In this document: piece by piece, positions 8,227 through 17,735 of the stretch
How positions within the stretch are numbered: the stretch's first letter is position 1
Layout: every line of letters starts with the position of its first letter
From: Bacteroidales bacterium
Lineage (GTDB): Bacteria > Bacteroidota > Bacteroidia > Bacteroidales > UBA932
Assembly: GCA_024398295.1 (NCBI GenBank)
Contig: JAKSJL010000006.1
Location: 1 to 51,414, forward strand
DNA length: 51,414 nt
Direction of reading: 5' to 3'
Program-made: the position numbers and the translations under genes
Notes under the pieces: model-generated
The model's input: only the letters and a program-made list of their open reading frames with translations
Databases searched by the model: none
What the model was told of the DNA's origin: nothing

Positions 8227-8940
8227 ATGGAAAGAAAAAAATATGTGATAGTGATGGCGGCGGGTCGTGGAACCCGTATGGGAGCCAGCGTACCGAAGCA
8301 GTTCATGGATCTGGATGGCAAGCCCATCCTTCAGCGAACCATCGAGAAGTTTGTCTATGCCGATCCGGATGTGAAGGTGGTCACGGTGCTCCCGAAGGAG
8401 TATATTGACACATGGAAGGACTATTGTACGAAGTACAACTTCCTTACGCCGCAGATGCTCGTCGAGGGCGGCATCACACGTTTCCATTCGGTGAAGAATG
8501 CGCTTGCGAGGGTGCCGGACGGTGCCATTGTCGCTATCCATGATGGTGTGAGGCCAATGATCTCGTCCGAGCTCATCAGCAGCATGTTCAAGAAGATGAG
8601 CGGCTGTCGCGCGCTCATCCCTATCCTGCCGTCAGTTGACACTCTCAAGGCGGTGAGGGAAGTGAAGGGAGACGACGGCGAGGTGCGCTATGAGACCATA
8701 GCGGACACCGTCATCGACCGCTCTACCGTCTTCCGTGCCCAGACCCCTCAGATGTTCCTCTCGGAGGACATCAAGGCCGCCTACGAGCAGGCCTTTGACC
8801 TTGCCTTCACAGATGACGCTTCTGTGGCGCAGAAAAAAGAAATACCCCTCTCCTATACGCTAGGAGAGAGGCTCAATATCAAGATCACGACCCAGGATGA
8901 CCTGGATTTCGCTCGTGCCCTTCTGTCTCTGAAGAGATAG
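8227..8940 (+). CDS. ispD: 2-C-methyl-D-erythritol 4-phosphate cytidylyltransferase
   Basis: IspD joins CTP and MEP to form CDP-methylerythritol in the non-mevalonate isoprenoid pathway, which feeds undecaprenyl phosphate and quinones. The 237-residue protein begins with the nucleotide-binding motif VMAAGRGTRMGASVPKQF (10-27). It has IHDGVRPM (about 101-108) and the C-terminal KITTQDDLDFA found in IspD. Length is normal. It is a single plus-strand gene between divergent mreB and convergent lrp, with only 2 nt before the lrp stop. Confidence 0.93.
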   Translation: MERKKYVIVMAAGRGTRMGASVPKQFMDLDGKPILQRTIEKFVYADPDVKVVTVLPKEYIDTWKDYCTKYNFLTPQMLVEGGITRFHSVKNALARVPDGAIVAIHDGVRPMISSELISSMFKKMSGCRALIPILPSVDTLKAVREVKGDDGEVRYETIADTVIDRSTVFRAQTPQMFLSEDIKAAYEQAFDLAFTDDASVAQKKEIPLSYTLGERLNIKITTQDDLDFARALLSLKR

Positions 8941-8942
8941 CC

Positions 8943-9440
8943 TTAGCCTCTGAAGCTGTAGCTGCTTCTCTTATAGTCCTTGACCCATACCTGACGCTCG
9001 AATGCCTCGTCAAGCGAGATCATGGTCTCGGTAGAGTGGATGTGAGGAATCTTCTGGATGGTGTTCAGGAGGACCTCCATAAGGTGGTCGTTGTCAAAAC
9101 AGTAACACTTCACAAGAAGCGCGGCTGCTCCTGTAACGAAATGACACTCCACGATCTCTGGGATCTTCTTGAGGGCCACTACTACCTCAGGATATTTGTT
9201 CGCCTCTGAAAGTGAGATGCTTATGTATGCACATACATTCAGGCCGAGTGTCTGAGGCTTCACGAGAAGACGTGATCCGGTGATCACTCCGTTCGCTTCC
9301 AACTTCTTGACTCTCTGGTGAATAGCTGCACCGGAAACACCGCACTCCCTTGCTATCTCAAGGAATGGCATTCTGGCATTCTCTGCAAGGAAGGAGAGAA
9401 TCTTCCTGTCAATTTCATCGATCTGGTAAAGGTTAGACAT
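8943..9440 (-). CDS. Lrp/AsnC family transcriptional regulator
   Basis: The 165-residue protein has an N-terminal winged HTH (IDEIDRKILSFLAENARMPFLEIARECGVS and the recognition helix GAAIHQRVKKLEANGVI, about 8-57). A C-terminal RAM/AsnC ligand domain follows, with the GAAALLVKCYCFD segment. Members bind amino acids and assemble into octamers on DNA. Bacteroidota have several paralogues, so a specific target is not assigned. It is a single minus-strand gene, with a -7 box 34 nt before its ATG. Confidence 0.92.
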   Translation of the reverse strand: MSNLYQIDEIDRKILSFLAENARMPFLEIARECGVSGAAIHQRVKKLEANGVITGSRLLVKPQTLGLNVCAYISISLSEANKYPEVVVALKKIPEIVECHFVTGAAALLVKCYCFDNDHLMEVLLNTIQKIPHIHSTETMISLDEAFERQVWVKDYKRSSYSFRG

Positions 9441-9474
9441 ATCTTATTAACTTCTTTAAGGTACACTATGGGTG

Positions 9475-9482
9475 CAAATATA
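9475..9482 (-). promoter_or_regulatory. Promoter -7 box for the Lrp-type regulator
   Basis: TATATTTG on the minus strand (9482-9475) is a perfect TAnnTTTG match, 34 nt before the ATG at 9440. The expected -33 position carries no TTTG. The region is very AT-rich, so a chance match is possible. Confidence 0.4.
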
Positions 9483-9528
9483 GTTAAAATTATTAATTAT
9501 TACACCCTTATTTAGTTGAGATTCAGTA

Positions 9529-11865
9529 TTATTTCTTCCTGAAACGCCTTTTTCCCTTCGCAGTAGGTTCCGAATTGTCAATGATCGCTCTGCAGGCAGC
9601 CTCTGTGAGGGTGCCGGGATCGGTACCCTTGGCTATCTTGTAGTTCGATCCATTACACTTGATGTATGGTCCGTACATGCCCTTTATCACCTGGATGTCG
9701 CCGAACTCTGCGAGAATGGTGTTCGCAGGTGTGGCATTCTGTGCATCCTTGATGAGAGCCTCGCACTCCTCGATGGTGATGTTCAGCGGATCATTGCCCT
9801 TAGGCAGCTTGACATTCTTCTCGCCATACTTGAGGTATGGGCCATACTTGCCCTTCAGGGCGATCACCTCGATGCCGTCCACCTCGCCTACGCGACGTGG
9901 CAGCTGGAAGAGCTTGAGCGCCTCCTCGAGGGTGATGCTCTCGATGAGCTGCCCCTTCGCAAGGCTCGCGTACTGCTTGTTCTCGCCGTCGCCCTTCTGT
10001 ACGAACGGACCGAAAGCTCCGAACTTGGCTATGATCATCTGGCCGTCTGATGGATCCACTCCGATCTCGCGGGTCACCTTGCTGAAATTCCTGTCTTCGA
10101 GGGCTTCCTTCACCTTGTTGTGGAAAGGTGCGTAGAACTCGGAGATGACTCCGTTCCAGACCTTCTCGCCTTCGGCAATCTGGTCGAAATCCTTCTCGAC
10201 CTCCGCGGTGAAATTGTAGTCAAGGACATCGTTGAAGTTCGCCACGAGGTAGTCTGTGACGATCATTCCGATCTCCTGAGGGAGGAGCTTACCCTTCTCA
10301 GCACCAATCGTTTCCGTCTTGATGCTCTCGCTGATTTCGCTGCCCTTGAGGATGTAGTTCTTCACCTCGACCTTTCTGCCTTCCTTGTCGCCTGTAGCTA
10401 CATAACCTCTACCTGTGGTGAGGGTCTGGACCGTAGGGCCGTAGGTCGAAGGACGGCCGATGCCGAGCTCCTCGAGCTTCTTCACAAGTGTAGGCTGAGA
10501 GTATCTTGCTGGCGCCTGGGTGAACTTGCACTCGGCGCTGATGTTCTTCCTTTCGAGGATGTCTCCCACGTGCATCTCCGGAAGCATTGACTCATCCTCC
10601 TCCACCTCGTCGTCGGTGCTCTCCATATAGACCTTGAGGAAGCCGTCGAAGAGGACCTGCGATGACTGGAGGTTGAACTTCTCGCTGCGCTTGTCGGATG
10701 CCACCTTCACGCTGGTGTTCAGCATGCGCGCCTCCTCCATCTGTGAGGCTACAGTCCTCTTCCAGATGAGGCTGTAGAGCTTCTGCTCCTGCGCTGTGCC
10801 TTCGATGGCGATGTTCTCGATATATGTAGGGCGGATGGCCTCATGGGCCTCCTGTGCACCCTTGGCGCGGGTCTTGAACTGTCTGGCGTGGTGATAGTTC
10901 TCGCCGAAAGTGTCTACAATGTACTTCTTCGCGGTGCCAATGGCCAATGCCGAGAGGTTCGTCGAGTCAGTACGCATGTATGTGATGAGTCCTCGCTCGT
11001 AGAGGGCCTGTGCGACGCGCATCGTGGTCACGACAGGGAAGTGGAGCTTGCGGCCCGCCTCCTGCTGGAGAGTCGATGTGGTGAATGGGGCGGCAGGGAA
11101 GCGTGTGCCTTCCTTCGCCTCAATGCTGTCGACTGTGAATGTAGCGCCAATGCTGTCCTCCAGGAACTTCTGGGCCTGCTCGCCGTCGCTGAACCTTGTG
11201 TCGAGTGTGCCCTTGACCTTGGTCGAGGTGGCTGCGCCTGCTGGGTGGAATGTTCCGTCTACCTTGTAATAAGGCTTACCCTCGAACTCCATGATCTCCT
11301 TCTCTCTGTCCACGATGAGACGCAGTGCGACAGACTGCACGCGGCCGGCTGAGAGCTTAGGCTGCACCTTTCTCCAGAGCACAGGTGAGAGCTCGAAGCC
11401 GACGAGGCGGTCGAGCACGCGACGCGCCTGCTGGGCGTTCACGAGGTCCATGTTTATGTCTCTAGGATTCTGGATGGCGGTGAGGATGGCGTCCTTCGTG
11501 ATCTCGTGGAAGCCGATTCTCTTCGTCTTCGCTGGGTCCAGTCCCAATGTCTCGAAGAGATGCCATGAGATAGCCTCTCCCTCGCGGTCCTCATCGGATG
11601 CCAGCCAGACGGTCTCTGCCTTCTGGGCGGCCTTCCTGAGGTCTGCCACTCTCTTTATCTTGTCTGCTGGTACCTGATAGTCAGGCTTGAAACCAGCCTC
11701 GATGTCGATGCCAAGTTTTTTCTCGTCCAAGTCCCTGATATGGCCATAGCTGGCCATTACCAGATAGTCATTTCCAAGCACTTTCTGGATGGTGTGGATC
11801 TTACCAGGAGACTCCACGATCACCAGATTTCTTGCTGCCTTTGCGCTGCTTTTTGTTCCCTCCAT
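9529..11865 (-). CDS. topA: DNA topoisomerase I (type IA)
   Basis: TopA relaxes negative supercoils through a 5'-phosphotyrosine intermediate. The 778-residue protein has the Toprim domain with VESPGKI (17-23) and the metal motif DEDREGE (91-97). The catalytic tyrosine is in ITYMRTD (Y296). At the C-terminus there are Toprim-type repeats with YGPYLKYGEKNVKLPKGNDP and YGPYIKCNGSNYKIAKGTDP instead of zinc ribbons, as is usual in Bacteroidota. The frame can be extended to a TTG at 11877, but ATG 11865 has an AAGAAAG stretch just before it and is preferred. It is a single gene. Confidence 0.95.
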   Translation of the reverse strand: MEGTKSSAKAARNLVIVESPGKIHTIQKVLGNDYLVMASYGHIRDLDEKKLGIDIEAGFKPDYQVPADKIKRVADLRKAAQKAETVWLASDEDREGEAISWHLFETLGLDPAKTKRIGFHEITKDAILTAIQNPRDINMDLVNAQQARRVLDRLVGFELSPVLWRKVQPKLSAGRVQSVALRLIVDREKEIMEFEGKPYYKVDGTFHPAGAATSTKVKGTLDTRFSDGEQAQKFLEDSIGATFTVDSIEAKEGTRFPAAPFTTSTLQQEAGRKLHFPVVTTMRVAQALYERGLITYMRTDSTNLSALAIGTAKKYIVDTFGENYHHARQFKTRAKGAQEAHEAIRPTYIENIAIEGTAQEQKLYSLIWKRTVASQMEEARMLNTSVKVASDKRSEKFNLQSSQVLFDGFLKVYMESTDDEVEEDESMLPEMHVGDILERKNISAECKFTQAPARYSQPTLVKKLEELGIGRPSTYGPTVQTLTTGRGYVATGDKEGRKVEVKNYILKGSEISESIKTETIGAEKGKLLPQEIGMIVTDYLVANFNDVLDYNFTAEVEKDFDQIAEGEKVWNGVISEFYAPFHNKVKEALEDRNFSKVTREIGVDPSDGQMIIAKFGAFGPFVQKGDGENKQYASLAKGQLIESITLEEALKLFQLPRRVGEVDGIEVIALKGKYGPYLKYGEKNVKLPKGNDPLNITIEECEALIKDAQNATPANTILAEFGDIQVIKGMYGPYIKCNGSNYKIAKGTDPGTLTEAACRAIIDNSEPTAKGKRRFRKK

Positions 11866-11928
11866 ATCTTTCTTCAATTACGGTCCGTCCCGACCACCCG
11901 CCGGCCACGAACCTTTCGATTCATACTG

Positions 11929-11961
11929 CAAAGATTGCCACAAAAGTGTGAAGTTTCCAAA
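11929..11961 (-). promoter_or_regulatory. Probable topA promoter
   Basis: On the minus strand a TTTG -33 box (11961-11958) is followed after 21 nt by AATCTTTG (11936-11929), seven of eight matches to TAnnTTTG. It lies 63 nt before the preferred topA ATG. This and the PBP1A promoter account for most of the roughly 309-nt gap between topA and PBP1A. The rest of the gap (about 11962-12110) shows nothing else I can name. Confidence 0.5.
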
Positions 11962-12111
11962 TTTTCGCGACACTTTCTCGACCCCATTTTCCGCCCAGCA
12001 TATACCCATTATTATATAATGGAAAATTTGATTTTGTTTTCATGCGCTACTCCCGGAAAAACCGATAGGGTTTGCGCATTTGGCGGGGGCGGGAGAGTTG
12101 CGAGCACGACC

Positions 12112-12143
12112 TTTGCATTTGCACTGAATTATTGTTATTTTTG
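12112..12143 (+). promoter_or_regulatory. Promoter of the PBP1A-ddl-prmC operon
   Basis: A TTTG -33 box (12112-12115), a 20-nt spacer and a perfect TAnnTTTG box (TATTTTTG, 12136-12143) match the full Bacteroidota promoter consensus. The ATG at 12175 follows 31 nt later, giving a short leader. Confidence 0.75.
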
Positions 12144-12174
12144 TAAGTTCGGAACAATAGCTGAATAATTGAAT

Positions 12175-14547
12175 ATGACAGATACTACGAAAAAGAAGAT
12201 ATTGAAGGTGTTCTGGGGGATCGTCATCGGCGGAATGTCGCTTGTGGCATTGCTCCTGCTGGCGGTATGTCTGTTCGCGAAGATACCTTCGTTCGAGGAG
12301 CTGGAGAATCCAGACAACAAACTCGCCACCCAGGTGCTTGACGAGGACGGTGAGCTCCTCTGTACCTTCCATATAGAGAACAGAACCTACGTGAGCTATG
12401 AGGAGCTCTCACCTCACCTGGTTCACGCTGCCGTGGCTACAGAGGACGTGCGCTTCTACAGGCATTCCGGTATCGATATGAGAGGTCTGGCACGAGTGTT
12501 CGTGAAGACCTTGCTCATGAATAACTCCAGCCAGGGAGGTGGTTCCACCATCACCCAGCAGCTGGCGAAGACCCTTTATCCTCGCCCAGAGAACTCGAAC
12601 AAGCTGAATATGGTCTGGATCAAGCTCAAGGAGTGGGTCACTGCAGTGAAGATCGAGAAGAACTACACCAAGGAGGAGATCGTGGACATGTACCTTAACT
12701 CCATCTTCTTCGGAAGTGGAGCCTATGGTGTGAAGGCAGCATCGGAGACTTTCTTCGGAAAGCTCCCTTCAGAGCTCAGCATCGAGGAGAGCGCCATGCT
12801 CGTGGGTATGGTGAACAAGCCTACCAGATATAATCCTATTCTGAATCCGGACAAGGCTCTCAACAGAAGGAACTTTGTCATTGGCCAGATGGAGAAGGCA
12901 GGCTACTTCGATGATGACGCGAAGGCCGCTGGCGTGAAGTCTTCGGCGTTCCGTGACTCCCTGAGGGCTCTGCCTATCGTCACGGACTACCATATCCAGG
13001 ACCATAATTCCGGCTTTGCGCCTTACTTCCGCGACATGCTCCGCCGCACCATGAATGCCACCAAGCCTAAGAGGAGCGACTATGCCTATGTGGAGGACTA
13101 CCGCGCAGACTCCACCCTCTGGGTCAATGATGACCTTTATGGCTGGCTTAACAAGAACAAGAAGACCACAGGCGAGTCATATGACCTCGACAGGGACGGT
13201 CTGAAGATCTATACCACCATCAACAAGAAGATGCAGCGCTATGCCGAAGAGGCTGTGGCTCAGCATATGAGCAGCCAGCAGAAGCTCTTCGACCGCGAGA
13301 TGAAGCACTTGAAGAATGCTCCATTTGCCAATGATGTCGATCAGGCACAGGTGAACCGCCTCATGAAGAACGCGAGGAAGTGGAGCGACCGCTACCGCCT
13401 TCAGAAGAAGGCTGGTCTGTCGGACAGCGAGATCTTCAAGCAGTTCTCTGAGCCTACGAAGATGCGCGTCTTCGCTTGGAAGAACGGAAAGGAGTCATAC
13501 ATTGACACACTCATGACTCCGGACGACTCCATCAAGTACTACAAGGGCATCATGCGTGCGGGCTTCATGGCCATTGAGCCAGGCACAGGCCACATCAAGG
13601 CCTATGTGGGTGGCCCGAACTACAGATACTTCAAGTATGACAATGTAAGGCAGGGCAAGCGCCAGATCGGTTCTACAGTGAAGCCTTTCCTCTACACTCT
13701 GGCCATGCTTCCGGACAATGGTTTCACCCCATGCACCAAGGTGCTGAATGAGTACCAGACCGTGGATCTTCCGAACGGAACCAGCTGGACTCCGCGAAGC
13801 ACCGACAAGGCTGAGTGGATCGGAAAGACCGTGACCCTCAAGTGGGGCCTTCAGATGAGTTCAAACAACATCTCGGCATATCTTATCAAGCGACTCGGAC
13901 CGGAGTCATTGGTAGCGCTCATGCACCAGATGGGTATCGGAAGCCATATCGAGGCGGTGCATCCGCTCTGCGTGGGCTCAGCCGATCTCTCTGTATACGA
14001 GATGGTGGCAGCATATAACACCTTCCCTTCAGAGGGTTCGTACATACAGCCTAAGTGTGTGACCCGCATCGAGGATAACCAGGGCAATGAGATCTCTGAG
14101 TTCGCGACCCATTCGGAGGTTACCATTGGCGCACGCACTGCATTCATCATGGTAAATATGATGCGTGGCGTCGTGGATGGTGGTACAGGTAACAGACTCC
14201 GCACCGTCTATGGCCTCAAGGGCCAGATTGCCGGAAAGACAGGAACCACGAATGGAAACTCTGATGCGTGGTTCATCGGCTACACGCCTACCATCACCGC
14301 CGGCGTATGGGTAGGTGCTGAGGATAGAGATGTACACTTCACTTCAGGCGCGCTCGGACAGGGCTCGGCTGCTGCCCTCCCTATCTGGGGCATCTGGATG
14401 CAGAAATGCTTGAAGGACGGAACATTGGGCGTCAGCGAGATGGACATGTTCATGGCTCCAAGGGGTGAAGGATTTGACTTCGGCTGCACCGGTGGCGATG
14501 AGACAGCCATCACCGAAGAGGAAAGAGAAGATTATTATTTCGAATAA
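12175..14547 (+). CDS. mrcA: Penicillin-binding protein 1A, bifunctional
   Basis: This class A PBP polymerises glycan strands and cross-links them. The 790-residue protein has an N-terminal membrane helix (about 10-35). The GT51 domain has ATEDVRFYRHSGID (88-101, catalytic E90), GGGSTITQQLAKTL (121-134) and the KEEIVDMYLN motif (167-175). The transpeptidase domain has STVK (500-503), SSNN (562-565) and KTGT (688-691). The frame opens at a TTG at 12169, but ATG 12175 fits the promoter and the family N-terminus better. The stop TAA overlaps the ddl ATG by one base, so the genes are coupled. Confidence 0.94.
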   Translation: MTDTTKKKILKVFWGIVIGGMSLVALLLLAVCLFAKIPSFEELENPDNKLATQVLDEDGELLCTFHIENRTYVSYEELSPHLVHAAVATEDVRFYRHSGIDMRGLARVFVKTLLMNNSSQGGGSTITQQLAKTLYPRPENSNKLNMVWIKLKEWVTAVKIEKNYTKEEIVDMYLNSIFFGSGAYGVKAASETFFGKLPSELSIEESAMLVGMVNKPTRYNPILNPDKALNRRNFVIGQMEKAGYFDDDAKAAGVKSSAFRDSLRALPIVTDYHIQDHNSGFAPYFRDMLRRTMNATKPKRSDYAYVEDYRADSTLWVNDDLYGWLNKNKKTTGESYDLDRDGLKIYTTINKKMQRYAEEAVAQHMSSQQKLFDREMKHLKNAPFANDVDQAQVNRLMKNARKWSDRYRLQKKAGLSDSEIFKQFSEPTKMRVFAWKNGKESYIDTLMTPDDSIKYYKGIMRAGFMAIEPGTGHIKAYVGGPNYRYFKYDNVRQGKRQIGSTVKPFLYTLAMLPDNGFTPCTKVLNEYQTVDLPNGTSWTPRSTDKAEWIGKTVTLKWGLQMSSNNISAYLIKRLGPESLVALMHQMGIGSHIEAVHPLCVGSADLSVYEMVAAYNTFPSEGSYIQPKCVTRIEDNQGNEISEFATHSEVTIGARTAFIMVNMMRGVVDGGTGNRLRTVYGLKGQIAGKTGTTNGNSDAWFIGYTPTITAGVWVGAEDRDVHFTSGALGQGSAAALPIWGIWMQKCLKDGTLGVSEMDMFMAPRGEGFDFGCTGGDETAITEEEREDYYFE

Positions 14548-15563
14548 TGGCAAAGTATAGCGCAATCGCGGTATTTTATGGCAGCGACTCCTCAGAGTGG
14601 GAAGTGGCTTGCCGCAGTGGAGAGTTCACAGCCTCCCGTATTGATGGAGACCTCTACGACGTGTATGAGATCTTCGCACGTTTCGGCAAATGGCAGCTCG
14701 TGGCGTACAAGAAGAAGGGTGCCATGAGAGTCACCTTCCCAGAAGGTGCCAGACCAGAGGTCGACAAGACAGACTGCTCAGTGAGCGTGCTTGGCGAGAA
14801 GGTCAAGTTTGACTATGTATATATCATGCAGCATGGTGCTCCAGGTGAGACAGGTCTTCTCCAGGGCTATTTCGAGATGCTCGGCATCCCATTCAGCTCA
14901 TGCAGCGCATTTGTCTCTACCGTGGCCTTCGACAAGTACTCATGCAAGAACTATCTTCGCGACGTGGACTTCGTAAAATGTGCCCCTGACGTGTTTGTAC
15001 GCGAGGGTGCTGATCTTGAGGCCGTGACGAAGAAGGTGGAGGGTCGCCTCCAGTTCCCAGTATTTGTGAAGCCTACAAATGGAGGTTCAAGCTTCGGTAT
15101 CACGAAGGTGAAGAAGGCTGAGGACCTTTCAGATGCCATCAGATACGCGTACGCTGAAGGCCCTATGGTGCTCATCGAGCAGGGCGTGTCAGGACGCGAG
15201 CTCACCTGCGCGGCGTATGCAGTGGCAGGCGAGGTGAACGCCCTTCCTGTCATCGAGATCGTGACGGACAATGATTACTTCGACTATGATGCGAAGTACA
15301 ATGGTCACAGCCAGGAGATCTGCCCAGCTCAGATTCCAGACGAGCTTGCAGCTCTCGTGCAGGAGACCACAAAGAAGATATACCGTCAGCTCGGCTGCTC
15401 AGGTATCGTGAGAATCGACTATATCAGCGCAGCTGATGGTCTTTACTTCCTGGAGGTGAACACCATCCCAGGCATGACCAGCGCATCGCTCGTACCGAAG
15501 ATGGTACGTACTGCGGGTATGGACATGACTTCGTTCCTTACCCACATCATCGAGAACGAATAA
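14547..15563 (+). CDS. ddl: D-alanine--D-alanine ligase
   Basis: Ddl makes the D-Ala-D-Ala end of the peptidoglycan stem with ATP. The 338-residue protein is an ATP-grasp enzyme with HGAPGETGLLQGYFEMLGIPF (substrate region, about 96-116), PVFVKPTNGGSSFGITKV (about 171-188), LIEQGVSGRELTCAA, and FLEVNTIPGMTSASLVPKM at the C-terminus, all diagnostic for Ddl. Its first codon overlaps the PBP1A stop (TAATG). Pairing of a PBP with the enzyme that makes its substrate's terminal dipeptide is functionally sensible. Confidence 0.95.
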   Translation: MAKYSAIAVFYGSDSSEWEVACRSGEFTASRIDGDLYDVYEIFARFGKWQLVAYKKKGAMRVTFPEGARPEVDKTDCSVSVLGEKVKFDYVYIMQHGAPGETGLLQGYFEMLGIPFSSCSAFVSTVAFDKYSCKNYLRDVDFVKCAPDVFVREGADLEAVTKKVEGRLQFPVFVKPTNGGSSFGITKVKKAEDLSDAIRYAYAEGPMVLIEQGVSGRELTCAAYAVAGEVNALPVIEIVTDNDYFDYDAKYNGHSQEICPAQIPDELAALVQETTKKIYRQLGCSGIVRIDYISAADGLYFLEVNTIPGMTSASLVPKMVRTAGMDMTSFLTHIIENE

Positions 15564-15565
15564 GA

Positions 15566-16411
15566 ATGCTTTTAAAGGATTTCGTCAATGAAGGGACTCG
15601 AGTGCTCGAGTCCCTTTATCCTACTGAGGAGGCTCGCAGCATCATCCTGATGCTGTGCGGACATGTGGCTGGCACCAAGAGCTACACACATGTCGTGGAG
15701 CCTGGATACGAGCTCGCGCCGCAGGTGAGCGAGCGACTCCAGGCGTCTCTTCTGCGTCTTCAGGCAGGGGAGCCCATCCAATATGTGCTGGGCGTGGCGG
15801 AGTTCTGCGGGCACATGTTCAACGTGTGCCCGGACGTGCTCATCCCTCGCCCGGAGACAGAGCAGCTGGCGCTGGAGGCCACCGAGGTGGCCAGAAGCAA
15901 GGCGCCAGCGCGCGTGCTTGACCTCTGCACCGGCTCGGGATGCATAGCGTGGACGGTAGCATTGGCCTCCCCAGAGGCGGAAGTGATAGGCGTGGACATC
16001 TCGGACGGCGCCCTGAAGGTCGCCTCCAGCCAGCCTCTTCCGGCAGCGCCTCTCTTCGTGAAGGCAGATGTGCTGGATGTGGACAGGCCTTTCGAGCACG
16101 GCGATTTCGATCTCATCCTCTCGAACCCGCCATACATCAAGGACTGCGAGAAGGCCCTTATGCGTACCAATGTCCTCGATCATGAGCCTGCGCTGGCGCT
16201 GTTTGTCCCAGACGCAGACCCGCTGCTGTTCTATCGCGCCATCGCGCAGTGGTCGCTGAAGTACTTGAAACCTTCCGGCATAGGTATGACAGAGATCAAT
16301 GAGATGCTGGGGCCTGAGACCGCTCAGGTGTTTGTGGAAGCCGGCTTCAGACATGTCGAGATAGTGAAGGACATCTTCGGAAAGGACAGATTTGTCCGCT
16401 ATTCGCACTGA
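15566..16411 (+). CDS. prmC: Release factor glutamine methyltransferase PrmC
   Basis: PrmC methylates the glutamine of the GGQ motif of class I release factors with S-adenosylmethionine. The 281-residue protein has the N-terminal helical domain with the linker GEPIQYVLGVAEFCG (68-82), the SAM site VLDLCTGSGCIA (117-128) and the NPPY active-site motif (187-190). The start lies 2 nt after the ddl stop, so it is the third gene of the PBP1A operon. The minus-strand frame over this gene is a shadow. Confidence 0.93.
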   Translation: MLLKDFVNEGTRVLESLYPTEEARSIILMLCGHVAGTKSYTHVVEPGYELAPQVSERLQASLLRLQAGEPIQYVLGVAEFCGHMFNVCPDVLIPRPETEQLALEATEVARSKAPARVLDLCTGSGCIAWTVALASPEAEVIGVDISDGALKVASSQPLPAAPLFVKADVLDVDRPFEHGDFDLILSNPPYIKDCEKALMRTNVLDHEPALALFVPDADPLLFYRAIAQWSLKYLKPSGIGMTEINEMLGPETAQVFVEAGFRHVEIVKDIFGKDRFVRYSH

Positions 16412-16484
16412 TTTTTCTGAAAAATTTTCATTCGTGTCGAGATAAATACGCTGCTGCAGGGCTCTGTAGTGGCGATTTTTCATT

Positions 16485-16530
16485 TTATCCGTTTCCATTT
16501 AGGATAAACGGCTAGTTCGCTCCAACTTTG
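16485..16530 (+). promoter_or_regulatory. Promoter region and inverted repeats before an unknown lipoprotein gene
   Basis: CAACTTTG (16523-16530) matches seven of eight positions of TAnnTTTG and lies 25 nt before the ATG. Upstream are two interleaved inverted repeats that exclude each other: TTATCC with GGATAA (16485-16490, 16502-16507) and CCGTTT with AAACGG (16489-16494, 16506-16511), both with an 11-nt loop. They cover the expected -33 region, so an operator is possible. Confidence 0.35.
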
Positions 16531-16555
16531 CATCGGACAAATAAAACTATAAACT

Positions 16556-17734
16556 ATGAAAGGATTTCTTCGGATAGCGGGAGTGAGTGCGCTATGTTTG
16601 TTGACAGCATCTTGTGTGAATGAAAAGCCCTCTGTGGAAGGCGGCGGCGAGCAGCCGCAGACATGGACTGAGCTGAAGGATCTGGCGGTGATGTTCTCTG
16701 AGCTGCCGCTGGAGGAGGAGCATCTGCAGGAGGTTCATGCCGCGGTTACGGAATCATTGTCGAATGGATATGATGAGGAGTATACCATGCATGACCTTTT
16801 CGTGGAGCCAGGAAAGGGTGTGGGGACGGAAAGGCTTGACACAAAGGCGCCTACACGAAGCTATTCGAAGCCTCTGCGTTCCTTGATCGAGGACTATCTG
16901 GGCGCCAGGACAAAAGCTGGTGAGGCCTCGGTCGAGGGATTGCTTGAGGCTCTGGAAAGCTCTGACACGCAGGTTTACTGGCCTTATTCGGAGCGCTGGG
17001 ATGGTCACCAGTATCCTGTCATCACCTATTATCCCGAGGCGGAGGCTGCCTCAAACATAGGTTATGAGATAGTTCATGATGAGGATGGAGGTAGCCATGT
17101 CCAGCAGGTGATCGTGGACGAGCAGATGGCCATGCAGAGGCCTGTGTGGGTGCTTAATCGAAATGATGACAGTGGATATGAGTCCATAGAGGTGCGTCGC
17201 CGCAAGGACCCTGAGTGGGGGCAGGGAGGTGAGATCTATGTTAAGTCTGGCTCCGATGAGGATTATCCTACACTGTATCTGAAGGACATCACCCTGAGGA
17301 AAAACTTTGACTGCTGGCTCTGTGGGGCTTCCGAGATAGTGATTCACTGTGGAAGCGTGAGTGGATTCACAGCCAGCACAGAGGCTGAGCTGAAGCTCTA
17401 CAAGCCTTCTGTGACGAACTTCATGATCTCGATACCACGCTCAAAGGTGGGACTCAAGATTCCGTTCAATGCTGTGCTGATATCTGAGTTTACACCTCAG
17501 CTGGATATGTTTGCCTTCCTCGTGAATGAGGACGATGGTGGCACGCAGACCAGCTGGAAGACAGAGGCTACAGTGAAGGTGAACTCGAAGAGCTATGGCT
17601 TCACGCTGAACATCCCGCTCAATGTCCATGACGACATCATATGGAGAGGGCAGCTCTCCAGCTCCTTCTTCAAGAAAAACACGGGTAAGGTGGGTAATTT
17701 CGGAGACGTGAGCCTCACTTTCTGCCTGCAGTAG
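16556..17734 (+). CDS. Lipoprotein of unknown function
   Basis: The 392-residue protein starts with a lipoprotein signal (MKGFLRIAGVSALCLLTASC, lipid-modified Cys20). The mature part is acidic, with an early helical region rich in Glu (about 40-80) and a beta-rich C-terminal half containing runs such as FGDVSLTFCL at the end. I recognise no domain. It is a single gene, and its stop lies one base from the stop of the convergent U32 gene, so no terminator fits between them. It is probably anchored to the outer membrane. Confidence 0.7.
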   Translation: MKGFLRIAGVSALCLLTASCVNEKPSVEGGGEQPQTWTELKDLAVMFSELPLEEEHLQEVHAAVTESLSNGYDEEYTMHDLFVEPGKGVGTERLDTKAPTRSYSKPLRSLIEDYLGARTKAGEASVEGLLEALESSDTQVYWPYSERWDGHQYPVITYYPEAEAASNIGYEIVHDEDGGSHVQQVIVDEQMAMQRPVWVLNRNDDSGYESIEVRRRKDPEWGQGGEIYVKSGSDEDYPTLYLKDITLRKNFDCWLCGASEIVIHCGSVSGFTASTEAELKLYKPSVTNFMISIPRSKVGLKIPFNAVLISEFTPQLDMFAFLVNEDDGGTQTSWKTEATVKVNSKSYGFTLNIPLNVHDDIIWRGQLSSSFFKKNTGKVGNFGDVSLTFCLQ

Positions 17735-17735
17735 C

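Noticed and set aside
8848-8868. 8-bp hairpin (CTCTCCTA / TAGGAGAG) near the end of ispD
   Set aside because: It lies inside the coding sequence, has no T-run, and stems of this length are expected by chance in 51 kb.
15572-16498. 308-residue minus-strand frame opposite prmC
   Set aside because: It mirrors prmC, is rich in His, Arg and Leu in a shadow-like way, and has no promoter or motif.
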